In this document: positions 7,531 through 15,379 of the stretch, one piece after another
Position numbering within the stretch: the first letter of the stretch is position 1
Layout: every line of letters begins with the position of its first letter
Source: Bacteroidales bacterium
GTDB taxonomy: Bacteria; Bacteroidota; Bacteroidia; Bacteroidales; UBA932
Reading direction: 5' to 3'
Assembly: GCA_017398335.1 (NCBI GenBank)
Contig: JAFQGK010000036.1
Coordinates: 1-60,755, forward strand
Length of the DNA stretch: 60,755 nt
The notes under the pieces: model-generated
What the model was told of the DNA's origin: nothing
The model's input: the letters and a program-made list of their open reading frames with translations, nothing else
Database searches by the model: none
Translations under genes and position numbers: made by a program

Positions 7531-9363
7531 TTACAGGTTTCCTTTAATGGCTGATACAATCTCCTGAACGAGGAACGGCTGTCCCTGCACCTTATTGCAC
7601 TGATTATAATCGAACTGAGGCATCACTCCGCGGAGATAGTTTACAAAATGACCGCTGTTGAGCTCGCATACTAGGATCCTGTCGAATTTCTCGAAAACCT
7701 GCTGTGTGTTTCTTGGAAGCGGCATGATGTAGTCGAAATGTACAAAGCTGACCTCCTGGCCCTCCTTGCGGATTTCCTGGACTGCTGACAGTATATGTCC
7801 GTACGTACCTCCCCAACCGACAACAAGCAGTTTGCCGTTTTCAGGTCCGTTAATCTCAAGTTCAGGTATGAAGTCTGCGACTTTCTGCACCTTTTCCATT
7901 CTCTCACGAACCATTACTTCATGATTCCTAGGGTTTGAAGACAGTACACCATCATGGTTCTTCTCGAGACCTCCTACACGATGCTCACATCCTGCCATTC
8001 CAGGAACAGCCCATTTGCGCACAAGAGTTTCAGGATCTCTCCGGAATGGTTTGTACTCTGCGTTAGGTCTTGCAAACGGTGGCTGAATCTTAGGATAATC
8101 CTTCATTGAAGGGATGAGCCAAGGCTCGGAACCGTTGCCAAGGAAGCCTTCGGTAAGAAGAAGCACAGGAGTCATATGCTCGAGAGCTATCTTTGCAGCA
8201 TTGAAGGCCGCATCGAAGCATCCTGCTGGAGAATGTGCTGCCATAACAACCATAGGGCACTCTCCGTTACGACCGTAAAGAGCCTGATTCAGGTCTGTCT
8301 GTTCTGTCTTTGTAGGTATTCCTGTGGAAGGACCGGCTCTCTGCACGTCGACTATCACAAGCGGCAACTCAGTCATCACTGCCAGTCCCATAGCCTCCGA
8401 CTTGAGAGAAAGGCCTGGACCGGAAGTTGTCGTGACAGCCAGATTACCGGCGAATGCAGCTCCAATGGCAGTACATATTCCGGCTATCTCATCTTCCGCC
8501 TGAACTGTCTTTGCCCCCAGATTCTTATGGATGGCAAGTTCCTCTAGGATACCTGTTGCCGGGGTAATAGGATAGGATCCGCAGAAAAGAGGCAGGTTGG
8601 CCTTCTCTGCCGCTGCCAGAAGTCCCCATGCGGTAGCCTGATTACCTGTTATATTCCTGTACAGTCCTTTAGGCTGATGTGCAGGCTCGATATTATATGT
8701 ATTGGCGATTGCCTGTATATTTGCCGCATAGTTGAAGCCATCCTTCAGAACCTTCTTGTTCGGTTCTATCAGTTCCGGCTTCTTCTTTCCGAACTTCTTC
8801 TCAAGATACTGGAAGATATACTCCATCGGACGATTGTATATGTAGCAAGCCATACCGAGTGTGAACATATTCTTACACTTGTTCACTGTCTTGTGGTCAA
8901 GTCCGCTGTCCTTGAGACTTTCATGAGTAAGAGTGGTTATCGGAGCGACTATTATGGTTCTGTCTTCAATATGAAGCTCGGCTATAGGGTCATCATTGTG
9001 CAGTCCAGCCCTTTTCAGACCATCCTCATCGAATGTGTCCGAGTCTATAAGGACCATGGCTGTCCTCTTGAGCCATTGTGCGTTAGCCTTGAGAGCTGCA
9101 GGATTCATTGCCACAAGGAGGTCACAGTAATCGCCAGGAGTAGTGATGTGCTCGCTGCCGATGTGTACCTGAAAACCGGAAACTCCGGAAACCGTTCCAT
9201 GCGGAGCCCTGATTTCTGCAGGATAATCAGGAAATGTGGAAAGCTCATTACCAAAGATTGCTGACATATCTGCAAAAAGAGACCCGGTGAGCTGCATACC
9301 GTCTCCCGAATCTCCTGCAAATCTAATGACAACATCTTTAGTATCTATTACCTTATGTTGCAT
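7531..9363 (-). CDS. korA: 2-oxoacid:ferredoxin oxidoreductase, fused gamma-alpha subunit
   Basis: In this 610-aa protein residues about 1-190 are the gamma domain (VVIRFAGDSGDGMQLTG; TFPDYPAEIRAPHG; SGFQVHIGS). The alpha (pyrimidine-binding) domain follows from about residue 235 with GNQATAWGL, the hallmark YPITPATGILEEL, QAEDEIAGI, TTTSGPGLSLKSEAMGLA and GIPTKTEQTDL. A gamma-alpha fusion is the standard arrangement in two-subunit Kor enzymes. It supplies the CoA-binding part and works with KorB. There is no separate ferredoxin-like delta subunit gene here, which fits that class. It is the first gene of the korA-korB-gdhA string. A -7 box is visible at 9404-9411. Confidence 0.93.
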   Translation of the reverse strand: MQHKVIDTKDVVIRFAGDSGDGMQLTGSLFADMSAIFGNELSTFPDYPAEIRAPHGTVSGVSGFQVHIGSEHITTPGDYCDLLVAMNPAALKANAQWLKRTAMVLIDSDTFDEDGLKRAGLHNDDPIAELHIEDRTIIVAPITTLTHESLKDSGLDHKTVNKCKNMFTLGMACYIYNRPMEYIFQYLEKKFGKKKPELIEPNKKVLKDGFNYAANIQAIANTYNIEPAHQPKGLYRNITGNQATAWGLLAAAEKANLPLFCGSYPITPATGILEELAIHKNLGAKTVQAEDEIAGICTAIGAAFAGNLAVTTTSGPGLSLKSEAMGLAVMTELPLVIVDVQRAGPSTGIPTKTEQTDLNQALYGRNGECPMVVMAAHSPAGCFDAAFNAAKIALEHMTPVLLLTEGFLGNGSEPWLIPSMKDYPKIQPPFARPNAEYKPFRRDPETLVRKWAVPGMAGCEHRVGGLEKNHDGVLSSNPRNHEVMVRERMEKVQKVADFIPELEINGPENGKLLVVGWGGTYGHILSAVQEIRKEGQEVSFVHFDYIMPLPRNTQQVFEKFDRILVCELNSGHFVNYLRGVMPQFDYNQCNKVQGQPFLVQEIVSAIKGNL

Positions 9364-9403
9364 AGCTGTATTTAATTTTTTACTAAAAGTCTGTAAACCC
9401 TTA

Positions 9404-9411
9404 CAAATGTA
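9404..9411 (-). promoter_or_regulatory. -7 box upstream of korA
   Basis: TACATTTG on the minus strand fits TAnnTTTG and lies 41 nt before the korA ATG. No convincing -33 TTG is visible at the right distance, so the call is tentative. Confidence 0.4.
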
Positions 9412-9453
9412 TAATATTTTTTAATACAGAGTGCGGAAATTATTAGAATTTTA

Positions 9454-9461
9454 TACTTTTG
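9454..9461 (+). promoter_or_regulatory. -7 box upstream of alpha/beta hydrolase
   Basis: TACTTTTG matches TAnnTTTG, 41 nt before the ATG at 9503. The -33 element is weak. Together with the korA box it gives a divergent promoter region of 139 bp. Confidence 0.4.
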
Positions 9462-9502
9462 ATGAAAATTACAGCTACCCAAAACAACAGGTCGATAAAA
9501 TT

Positions 9503-10303
9503 ATGAAAAGAATCCTATCATTTATTGCAGTTTTCATCATGGCCGCGCCTATGTTTGCCAGAGAGTATTCTTTCGAAAAGGACATATTATATAAGGGCAG
9601 GCCTGATGCATACACAGAAAAGATGTGCCGGCTGGACATAGCATATGAGAAAGGAACGGAAGGACGTCCTGTGATAGTCTGGTTCCATGGAGGAGGGCTT
9701 ACAAAGGGAAAGAAAGGCACACCGGCTCCGCTCCAGAAGGACGGTGCGGTCATTGTCGGTGTAGGATACCGTTTCGTATCGGAAGTCAGTGTGGAAGAGA
9801 CTCTGGACGATGCCGCAGCCGCAGTAGACTGGGTTCTCAAGAACATAACCAGCTACGGAGGAGACCTTTCCAAGATATATCTTGCCGGACATTCAGCCGG
9901 AGGATATATTGTAAGCATGATCGGGCTCAACAAGGAATACCTCGCGAAGTACGGAATCGACCCTGACAAGCAGGTAGCCGCCCTTGTTCCTTACAGCGGA
10001 CAGGTCATCACCCACTTTGCCCAGAGACGCAAGCAAGGCATACCTGCACTAACTCCGACAATCGACCATCTTGCTCCCCTTCTTTACGTCAGAGGTGATG
10101 CGGCTCCTATGCTGATCATTTCCGGCGACCGCGAACTGGAGCTGTACGGCCGTTATGAAGAGAACGCATATTTCGTGCGCATGCTTCGTCTCAACGGACA
10201 CAAGGATGTCACATTCCTCGAAGTCGACGGCTTCGGCCACAGCGATATGGCCCAGCCCGCCCATATGCTTCTTCTTAAATATATCAGACAACGCAACAAA
10301 TAA
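9503..10303 (+). CDS. Secreted alpha/beta hydrolase (esterase/lipase-like)
   Basis: The start is ATG 9503, which gives a clean signal peptide (MKRILSFIAVFIMAAPMFA); a longer reading frame upstream would bury it. The mature protein has the hormone-sensitive-lipase type oxyanion motif WFHGGGLTKG and the nucleophile elbow LAGHSAGGYIV. A likely acid lies near SGDRELELYG, and the catalytic His is in DGFGHSDM. The total of 266 aa is normal for a single-domain hydrolase of this fold. It probably acts in the periplasm or at the cell surface on an ester. The substrate is unknown. It precedes an ECF sigma factor on the same strand with no terminator between them, so the two may share transcripts. Confidence 0.85.
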   Translation: MKRILSFIAVFIMAAPMFAREYSFEKDILYKGRPDAYTEKMCRLDIAYEKGTEGRPVIVWFHGGGLTKGKKGTPAPLQKDGAVIVGVGYRFVSEVSVEETLDDAAAAVDWVLKNITSYGGDLSKIYLAGHSAGGYIVSMIGLNKEYLAKYGIDPDKQVAALVPYSGQVITHFAQRRKQGIPALTPTIDHLAPLLYVRGDAAPMLIISGDRELELYGRYEENAYFVRMLRLNGHKDVTFLEVDGFGHSDMAQPAHMLLLKYIRQRNK

Positions 10304-10363
10304 TTCCAGATATTCTGTAGTTTTTATGGATTCTGTGCGTCTAATGTACAAAACTACTTGAAA

Positions 10364-10849
10364 ATGGATAATTTGGAACTTGAATTTGCGCGAATCGTCA
10401 GAGAGCATAAAGGCACGATATACACAGTGTGCTATATGTTCTCTAAGGATGAAGAGGAGGTCAGCGATCTCTTCCAGGACATCCTCGTCAACCTATGGAA
10501 AGGATTCGCAGCCTTCCGCGGAAACAGCAGCACCAGGACATGGATCTACAGAGTCAGCCTGAACACATGCATCTCCGCTGACAGGAAGAAGAAACGTAAG
10601 GGAGAGACCATTCCCCTGACGATGGACATCAACCTCTTCGATGACGGTGAAGAGGACATCAGGCAGATACGGATGCTGCAGAGCCGTATCAGCAGGCTTG
10701 GCCCATTCGACAGAGCCATAGTACTGCTGTGGCTGGAGAATCTCAGCTATGATGAAATCGGTGCCATAGTCGGAATCACAGCAAAGAACGTGTCGGTACG
10801 TCTTTTCAGGATCAGGGAACAACTCAGGAATATGTCAGACGAAAAATAG
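10364..10849 (+). CDS. ECF-type RNA polymerase sigma factor
   Basis: The protein has 161 aa from ATG 10364 (an in-frame TTG lies at 10358). Region 2 is recognisable as EVSDLFQDILVNLWKGFAAFRGNSSTRTWIYRVSLN, with the typical DxxQ/WxxxxF-xx-F-R-xxxxxW pattern. Region 4 is SRLGPFDRAIVLLWLENLSYDEIGAIVGITAKNVSVRLFRIREQLR, a helix-turn-helix. No extra C-terminal domain is present. It is followed after 8 bp by a four-helix membrane protein, the natural candidate for its regulator. No FecR-type anti-sigma gene is present. Regulated promoters are not identifiable by eye. Confidence 0.92.
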   Translation: MDNLELEFARIVREHKGTIYTVCYMFSKDEEEVSDLFQDILVNLWKGFAAFRGNSSTRTWIYRVSLNTCISADRKKKRKGETIPLTMDINLFDDGEEDIRQIRMLQSRISRLGPFDRAIVLLWLENLSYDEIGAIVGITAKNVSVRLFRIREQLRNMSDEK

Positions 10850-10857
10850 CACAGAAA

Positions 10858-11457
10858 ATGGAAAACAATACATTAATATCACAGGAACTGGAGGAGATGC
10901 GTTCACAGATCAGCCTTCTCAAGGACAAACTCGAAAAACAGACAATAGTAAATGACGGACATATCAGAAAGTCCATGCAGTCAAAGATGTCGGACATCAA
11001 CAGGACAATACTGGCAGCCATAATAGCCGGAGGATTTGCACTCCCGTACTGTACCTGGTATTTCTGGTCTCAGGGCCTTTCCATCGTCTTTGTTGCAGCG
11101 ACGGCACTGATGCTGACAGTCTGCCTTGGACTGACTGTCGCAAAGCAGATAAACCTTAAGAAGATGGACTTGTCCAACGGCAACCTTGTGGAAGTAGCAG
11201 AGAAGCTCGGAAGCATCAGGAAGCATTATCAGGACTGGATAAAGATTGCCATCCCTATGGTACTCGTATGGTTCTGCTGGCTCATCTATGAAATGATCAG
11301 CACACTCGGAGCAACTCCAATGACCATGGGATTCTGCTGCGGAGCCCTTCTGGGAGGTCTGATCGGAGGTTTCATCGGAATGCGTATGAACAAGAAGGTA
11401 ATAGACAGAACCACGGAAATCCTCGACTACATCAAGGAACTCCAACAAGGGGAATAA
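10858..11457 (+). CDS. Four-helix membrane protein paired with ECF sigma factor (candidate anti-sigma)
   Basis: This 199-aa protein begins with a predicted coiled coil (LEEMRSQISLLKDKLEKQTIV, residues about 10-35). Four membrane segments follow: TILAAIIAGGFALPYCTWYF, IVFVAATALMLTVCLGLTVA, IAIPMVLVWFCWLIYEMI and a glycine-rich CCGALLGGLIGGFIGMRM. It ends in a short cytosolic tail (TTEILDYIKELQQGE). No known anti-sigma domain is apparent. Its position 8 bp after the sigma gene, with a cytosolic N-terminal coiled coil available to bind the sigma factor, suggests membrane-anchored control. This is inference. The pairing is, from memory, recurrent in Bacteroidales. Confidence 0.75.
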   Translation: MENNTLISQELEEMRSQISLLKDKLEKQTIVNDGHIRKSMQSKMSDINRTILAAIIAGGFALPYCTWYFWSQGLSIVFVAATALMLTVCLGLTVAKQINLKKMDLSNGNLVEVAEKLGSIRKHYQDWIKIAIPMVLVWFCWLIYEMISTLGATPMTMGFCCGALLGGLIGGFIGMRMNKKVIDRTTEILDYIKELQQGE

Positions 11458-11474
11458 GGACTTACATCAGCCCT

Positions 11475-11508
11475 AAAAAAGAAAGAAGCTGACGGATCAG
11501 CTTCTTTC
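11475..11508. terminator. Bidirectional terminator between convergent operons
   Basis: A perfect 12-bp stem GAAAGAAGCTGA (11481-11492) and TCAGCTTCTTTC (11497-11508) with loop CGGA is flanked by A6 on the left. On the minus strand it is followed by TTTTTT, ending the SusCD operon. On the plus strand the T-run is weaker (TTTCTTT). Confidence 0.9.
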
Positions 11509-11530
11509 TTTATGCATTCAGATACCGTCA

Positions 11531-13012
11531 TCAGATACGGTATTTGTAGAGCAGTTTCAAAGGTCGTCCATTGCAGACATCCTTATATGACTTCACGAGA
11601 GTCTCTGTCAGGATATCATATACATACAGATTTCCCTTGCCTGTACCTTCATTGTAAGTTGCCACATAAAGTACGCTCTCATCAGTTCCATCAGGGAAAT
11701 CACCCATGAAGTTGGTGCCCATAGCAGAAATCACCTCGCCATCAGGGATAGTTATCGTGCCCACAGGGCTTTCTGACGGTGCTGCAGTAAGTCCCCAACG
11801 CCATACCTTGTTGTCATAGCTGTAATACACGTCTGCAGAATTCTTGGCATTCACCATGATCGAATTCCTGTCCATATTCAATTTCTCAGCCGTAAAATCT
11901 TTCACATCCTTGTAGGCTCCGAGAGAACCGGTTGTGTATTTGATGGTATAAGCTGTCGGATCTGCATCAGACTGCATCAGGACATAAGTCTTGTTCGCAT
12001 CCCTGTCTGATGCAAGGTTTATGATCTTATAGCCGTCCAGAGTCTGTGCTGTGACCTTACCGTTACCCGGCTGGAAGACCGTAGTCTCATTATAAAGAAG
12101 AGACTTAAGATTTGTGCTGGTGTAATTGTTATTCGTACTGTAAAGCATCGTGTACTGACCGCTCACAAGACCTGCTGCTGTAGCATCGAAACGTTCACCG
12201 ATAAAGTCACCGAAGAGATCATATCTGTAAGTATGCCCGTTCGCTCCCCTCATCAGAGTATAATTGTAGGTTGCACCGGAAGAATTATGTCCGGTAAAAC
12301 CTTCACAATATGTTCCCTGTTCATCCTGCATCCTGTTCATTGCCATGAGAACGAAGGTCTTTGGTTCCAGCTTGTAGATGGTACCGCGTCCGTCATTTGT
12401 CGCAACTAGGATCTGCGAATAGATCACACCCTTATTATCATGATAACTCATGAATACATCTGTGGCATTGGTCAAAGACTGCTCAGGATTGATGGTCTTG
12501 AATATATCCTCCCACACTTCCTGTTCCCCGGCAGTTTCCTCTTCTTCCGTACGCTTCTTGATGAATGTAAGGGCTGAATTCCCGTCTGCATCGCTGTTAA
12601 GGATGCAGAGTCCCTCGTCAAGTCCCGAGTTTACATTAAGGGTAAAATACTTATACTCAACGCTTTCACCATTATCTACCCTAAGGCGGAGAATATACTG
12701 TCCAAGCTTTCTGAACATATACCTGATGGCAGGATCCGTAGAGATGACCTCCATGCTGTCCATCTCATACTCATCCTTCGCACCGACTGTCTTCTTAGGA
12801 CCGTAGGCCCACTGGTATTCCACAGGCTTGTCGCTCGTCACCACAAGCTTTTCATACACCAGTTCCTGTCCAAGATCGACGTCAATCACAGAAGACACCT
12901 CATTGAAGGTGATAGGCGCGAGCTCCTTGTAGCTTTCCTCATCGATGCCGAAACAGGAAACAAACAGAAGAGCAGCCGCAGCCGTTGCTATCATTGAAAT
13001 ATATCTTTTCAT
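11531..13012 (-). CDS. PKD-like surface lipoprotein of SusCD locus
   Basis: This 493-aa lipoprotein has the signal MKRYISMIATAAAALLFVSC, with Cys20 as the lipidation site. An N-terminal PKD-like/Ig-like domain (about 40-125; YQWAYGPKKTVG ... YMFRKLGQYILRLRVDNGESVEYKYFTLNV) is followed by a long beta-rich region with repeated kinetics of YxL/TYxYDL strands, resembling a propeller-type binding domain. It matches the PKD-like family lipoproteins commonly found last in Bacteroidota SusCD operons. It probably lies on the cell surface and helps bind the ligand. It is the final gene of a five-gene operon, 7 bp after the DUF4843 gene, and is followed by a strong terminator. Confidence 0.75.
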   Translation of the reverse strand: MKRYISMIATAAAALLFVSCFGIDEESYKELAPITFNEVSSVIDVDLGQELVYEKLVVTSDKPVEYQWAYGPKKTVGAKDEYEMDSMEVISTDPAIRYMFRKLGQYILRLRVDNGESVEYKYFTLNVNSGLDEGLCILNSDADGNSALTFIKKRTEEEETAGEQEVWEDIFKTINPEQSLTNATDVFMSYHDNKGVIYSQILVATNDGRGTIYKLEPKTFVLMAMNRMQDEQGTYCEGFTGHNSSGATYNYTLMRGANGHTYRYDLFGDFIGERFDATAAGLVSGQYTMLYSTNNNYTSTNLKSLLYNETTVFQPGNGKVTAQTLDGYKIINLASDRDANKTYVLMQSDADPTAYTIKYTTGSLGAYKDVKDFTAEKLNMDRNSIMVNAKNSADVYYSYDNKVWRWGLTAAPSESPVGTITIPDGEVISAMGTNFMGDFPDGTDESVLYVATYNEGTGKGNLYVYDILTETLVKSYKDVCNGRPLKLLYKYRI

Positions 13013-13019
13013 ATCTTTC

Positions 13020-13928
13020 TTACTTTAATAGTCCCACAGGATCCTTCCAATATGTTCCAGCCGTACCCTTGTCTGCAAATGTATCGATCGTTGCATCCGG
13101 ATGCTCAGGATTCTGCGCATAAAGATCCTTGAAATAGTTATACAAAGGTATCAGCACATAAGTAGCCCAGATTGCCGGGTCTGTCTTCTGGAAGAAGACG
13201 GTCTCGATATCCGGTTTGTCAAGATTGTAGCCGTACTTCTCAACCAGCTGCTCGAAAATGGCAGGGTTTGAGGTTTCAATTTCATGATAAAGTTCAAGGA
13301 ACTTCCTGTACTTTGCCACATAGAATTTTCCCACATTCATATTCCAGCCAAAAAGATCCGTCGAACCGGAAGAACTGTCCCACCATGCCGGACATACAGG
13401 ATCTCCGTCATTGAACAGGACTTCATACTCACTTGACACGATTGCGTCAATGTCAGTGCTGTCCTGAGCCATAGGAAGGAACTCATCGTTCTCGACTATA
13501 CGGAATCTGATGGAAGCGAACTTTGTCTTTACTGACTCTGTTCTCTTAAGTTTGAAGGAGAGAGTTGTTTCAACCGCTCCTGCCGGAATCACAAATGACG
13601 GAGCCTCAAAATCAGTTCCTGCCTGAGCCTTATAGATCTCGACACTTGTCTCACCTGACTGGTATGCCGATGCAGACGGTTCGAGATACTCTACTGTAAA
13701 CTGACGGTCCTGCTCCACCGGCATTCCCATCATCTTCACCTTCACATCATGTGTCAGTTCCTGATCCGCCACCAATGCAAAAGATACGACCGGCGCAGAC
13801 GGCAGATTCTCCATATACAGATGATCCTTCTGGGAAGTATCATACATTATCCATGTACCCTCACACGAGCTCAGAAGCAGTATGAAGGATATCAAGGAGA
13901 ATATTATTGTCAATATATTATTTTTCAT
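13020..13928 (-). CDS. DUF4843 domain lipoprotein
   Basis: This 302-aa protein has the lipoprotein signal MKNNILTIIFSLISFILLLSSC, with Cys22 lipidated. It has the beta-sandwich features of DUF4843 proteins: WIMYDTSQKDHLYM, SFALVADQELTHDVKVKMMGMP, DRQFTVEYLEPSASAYQSGE, then a predicted Calx-beta-like strand pattern ending FVIPAGAVETTLSFKLKRT. The second half is helical and tryptophan/tyrosine-rich (WDSSSGSTDLFGWNMNVGKFYVAKYRKFLELYHE), reminiscent of a binding face. The function is unknown. Its constant position between SusD and the PKD-like lipoprotein suggests an accessory surface ligand-binding protein. Confidence 0.78.
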   Translation of the reverse strand: MKNNILTIIFSLISFILLLSSCEGTWIMYDTSQKDHLYMENLPSAPVVSFALVADQELTHDVKVKMMGMPVEQDRQFTVEYLEPSASAYQSGETSVEIYKAQAGTDFEAPSFVIPAGAVETTLSFKLKRTESVKTKFASIRFRIVENDEFLPMAQDSTDIDAIVSSEYEVLFNDGDPVCPAWWDSSSGSTDLFGWNMNVGKFYVAKYRKFLELYHEIETSNPAIFEQLVEKYGYNLDKPDIETVFFQKTDPAIWATYVLIPLYNYFKDLYAQNPEHPDATIDTFADKGTAGTYWKDPVGLLK

Positions 13929-13946
13929 CTTTTCTTCTGTTTAAAG

Positions 13947-15368
13947 TTACTCGTTTCTGCTTTCCTCCTCTGCAAGCGGAAGCGGAATCACATAAGTGTT
14001 CAGGCTGTTACCAGGAAGCAGCACACTGGTGCTCACCTGGATATCCTTGCCCAGACGCTTCATGTCAAACCATCTGAATCCTTCGCCGAAGAATTCCTTG
14101 CAGCGTTCGTTATAGAGGACATCTGCTGTTACAGTCGATGCTCCTGTCAGAGGATCAAGGTCACGCGTCGTGGCCACTGCATCGTAATACTCGGTTGCCT
14201 TTGCCGGATCAGACTCCATCAGAGCCTCCGCCATAATATAATACATCTCTGAAATACGGAAGATGTTGACACCGAGAATCGACTTTCCGCTATAACTGTC
14301 GCTTCCTTCAACATATGTCCTGTTCACCAGATTCTTGAACTGAGTTCCGTCGAACCATGCAGAAAGTCTGAGGTCTGTTCCCGAAGAAGACGAACCATCA
14401 TTGAACAGCTGATAAGCCTCATCCCTTACTGTCAGTGTCGTGCTGGAAGAAGTGAAACCGAAAGCCTTGGCATTCTTCACATTTGACTGCTGCGAGTAAA
14501 CACCGAAGATAGTCTCATTCAGGTCAAGTATTCCGTTCTCTGCCTGGATGAAAGCCTCACGAGGACGGAAAGTGAATTTCTGGCTCTCGATGACCTTTGA
14601 GGCATACTCAGCAGCCTTTCCGAGGTCACCCTTATACCAGTAGACTCTTGCAAGAAGAGCCTGTGCGGCATAGAGGTTCATATGGATGATTCTGCATGAT
14701 GTGAAGCCTGCTGCCTGATTGCTGCGCACGGCAGGAAGCAGAGTCTCATCAGCCGCAAGACATTTCTCAGCCTCCAGGAGGTCTGCTATGATCTTTTCAT
14801 AGGCCTCATCATACGAACTGAACGGAGTGATGTCGAACGCGTATTCTGTAACATAAGGTATCACGCGTGCCTTGGCATCTGCCGGAGCCCATGCCGGAGG
14901 GCCGAAGAGCCTCATCATATCGAAATGAAGCATGGCACGAAGTGCAAGTGCCTCACCCTTATACAGTTTCGTGTTCGCAAACTGGTCATCTCCACCCTTC
15001 TGAATATATGAAAGGATGTTATTGATATGGTTTATAGTCTTGTAAGCTGCAGACCAGATTCCCTTTCTTACAGCTGGGGCGCCATATGCATCCCACAGGC
15101 CCATGCTCATATTTGTCACATCCAGAGCAGATGACTGAAGATTTACTCCCATGACTTCCGGAACCCACACCATATAATCGCTATACAGATACTGGCTGGT
15201 ACCAAGTTCCGCATATATACCATAAAGTGCATCTTCAAAGCCTTCGGCAGTTGTAAACATATCCTGATCAAAGACCTCACCCTTAGGATTGACATTCAAA
15301 AACTTTTCGCAGCTGCCAAGTGCCAGCACGCAGACAGCGGCAATCAATATGTTCTTTATCTTTTTCAT
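13947..15368 (-). CDS. SusD/RagB family outer-membrane lipoprotein
   Basis: This 473-aa protein has the lipoprotein signal MKKIKNILIAAVCVLALGSC and the SusD start CEKFLNVNPKGEVFDQDMFTTAEGFEDALYGIYAELG. Tetratricopeptide-like helices follow (LYKGEALALRAMLHFDMMRLFGPPAW; ALLARVYWYKGDLGKAAEYASKVIE). It ends with the family signature LYNERCKEFFGEGFRWFDMKRLG and VIPLPLAEEESRNE. SusD proteins form the hinged extracellular lid over their SusC partner. The gene lies 11 bp after susC. The ligand class cannot be read from sequence; the operon's metalloprotease suggests peptides or protein. Confidence 0.93.
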   Translation of the reverse strand: MKKIKNILIAAVCVLALGSCEKFLNVNPKGEVFDQDMFTTAEGFEDALYGIYAELGTSQYLYSDYMVWVPEVMGVNLQSSALDVTNMSMGLWDAYGAPAVRKGIWSAAYKTINHINNILSYIQKGGDDQFANTKLYKGEALALRAMLHFDMMRLFGPPAWAPADAKARVIPYVTEYAFDITPFSSYDEAYEKIIADLLEAEKCLAADETLLPAVRSNQAAGFTSCRIIHMNLYAAQALLARVYWYKGDLGKAAEYASKVIESQKFTFRPREAFIQAENGILDLNETIFGVYSQQSNVKNAKAFGFTSSSTTLTVRDEAYQLFNDGSSSSGTDLRLSAWFDGTQFKNLVNRTYVEGSDSYSGKSILGVNIFRISEMYYIMAEALMESDPAKATEYYDAVATTRDLDPLTGASTVTADVLYNERCKEFFGEGFRWFDMKRLGKDIQVSTSVLLPGNSLNTYVIPLPLAEEESRNE

Positions 15369-15379
15369 AGCTATGTCAA

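Noticed and set aside
9364-9502. Small RNA or extra gene in the korA/hydrolase divergent gap
   Set aside because: Only two -7 boxes are visible. There is no hairpin with T-run and no coding frame with a supported start.
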